A stretch of DNA of 6,282 nucleotides, taken from positions 1 to 6,282 of the forward strand of contig CAUZEO010000315.1 of assembly GCA_963578625.1 (NCBI GenBank), read 5' to 3'. Within the stretch, counting starts at the first letter, position 1. The number at the start of each line of letters is the position of its first letter. Below are positions 6,279 to 6,282 of this stretch, piece after piece. The translations under genes were made by a program, and so were the position numbers. The DNA is from CAUZEO01 sp963578625 (GTDB taxonomy: Bacteria; Verrucomicrobiota; Kiritimatiellia; SLOV01). A model generated the notes under the pieces. The model had not been told where the DNA came from and made no database searches. It worked only from the letters and a program-made list of their open reading frames with translations.

Positions 6279-6282
6279 ATTT

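Overview
The window looks like a piece of chromosome from an uncultured, moderately GC-rich (mid-50s % by eye) bacterium. Three things point to a large-genome, environmental lineage outside the usual models: a glycosidase-like protein of a type I associate with Hydrogenedentota, Planctomycetota and similar groups, a sigma-54 regulator with its own sensor domain, and a dense interspersed inverted-repeat element. The phylum is inferred from family resemblance only; I could not search it.

Layout, left to right. (1) 1-1072, plus strand: the C-terminal 356 codons of a probable glycoside-hydrolase-like protein, cut by the window edge. (2) 1073-1238: a compact 166-bp element bounded by perfect 11-bp inverted repeats and packed with smaller hairpins. 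(3) 1339-2901, plus strand: a sigma-54-dependent activator (bEBP) with an unusual N-terminal domain that resembles the CARF/RtcR-type Rossmann sensors. (4) 2913-4046, minus strand: an orphan PAS histidine kinase, tail-to-tail with the activator (11 bp between stops). (5) 4066-4929, minus strand: a PhnP/RNase Z-like metallo-beta-lactamase-fold hydrolase, 19 bp upstream of the kinase and surely in one operon with it. (6) 5032-6069, minus strand: a decayed PhoD-type alkaline phosphatase/phosphodiesterase, recognisable in two reading frames and with at least two internal deletions. (7) 6202-6278, plus strand: an initiator tRNA-Met gene with its own promoter.

How the parts may work together. The activator has no receiver domain and the kinase has no response regulator here, so they are not an obvious two-component pair. 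The region just upstream of the hydrolase-kinase operon carries both a sigma-70-like promoter with a perfect palindrome in its spacer and an overlapping GG-N10-GC sigma-54-like site. This allows the hypothesis, unproven, that the CARF-like activator controls the hydrolase-kinase operon and that the hydrolase, from a fold family that includes cyclic phosphodiesterases, acts on the signal that is sensed.

The PhoD remnant is the clearest sign of genome decay. The tRNA is a real initiator (A11:U24, mismatched 1:72) but has an A:U instead of the usual first G:C of the three-G:C anticodon-stem signature.
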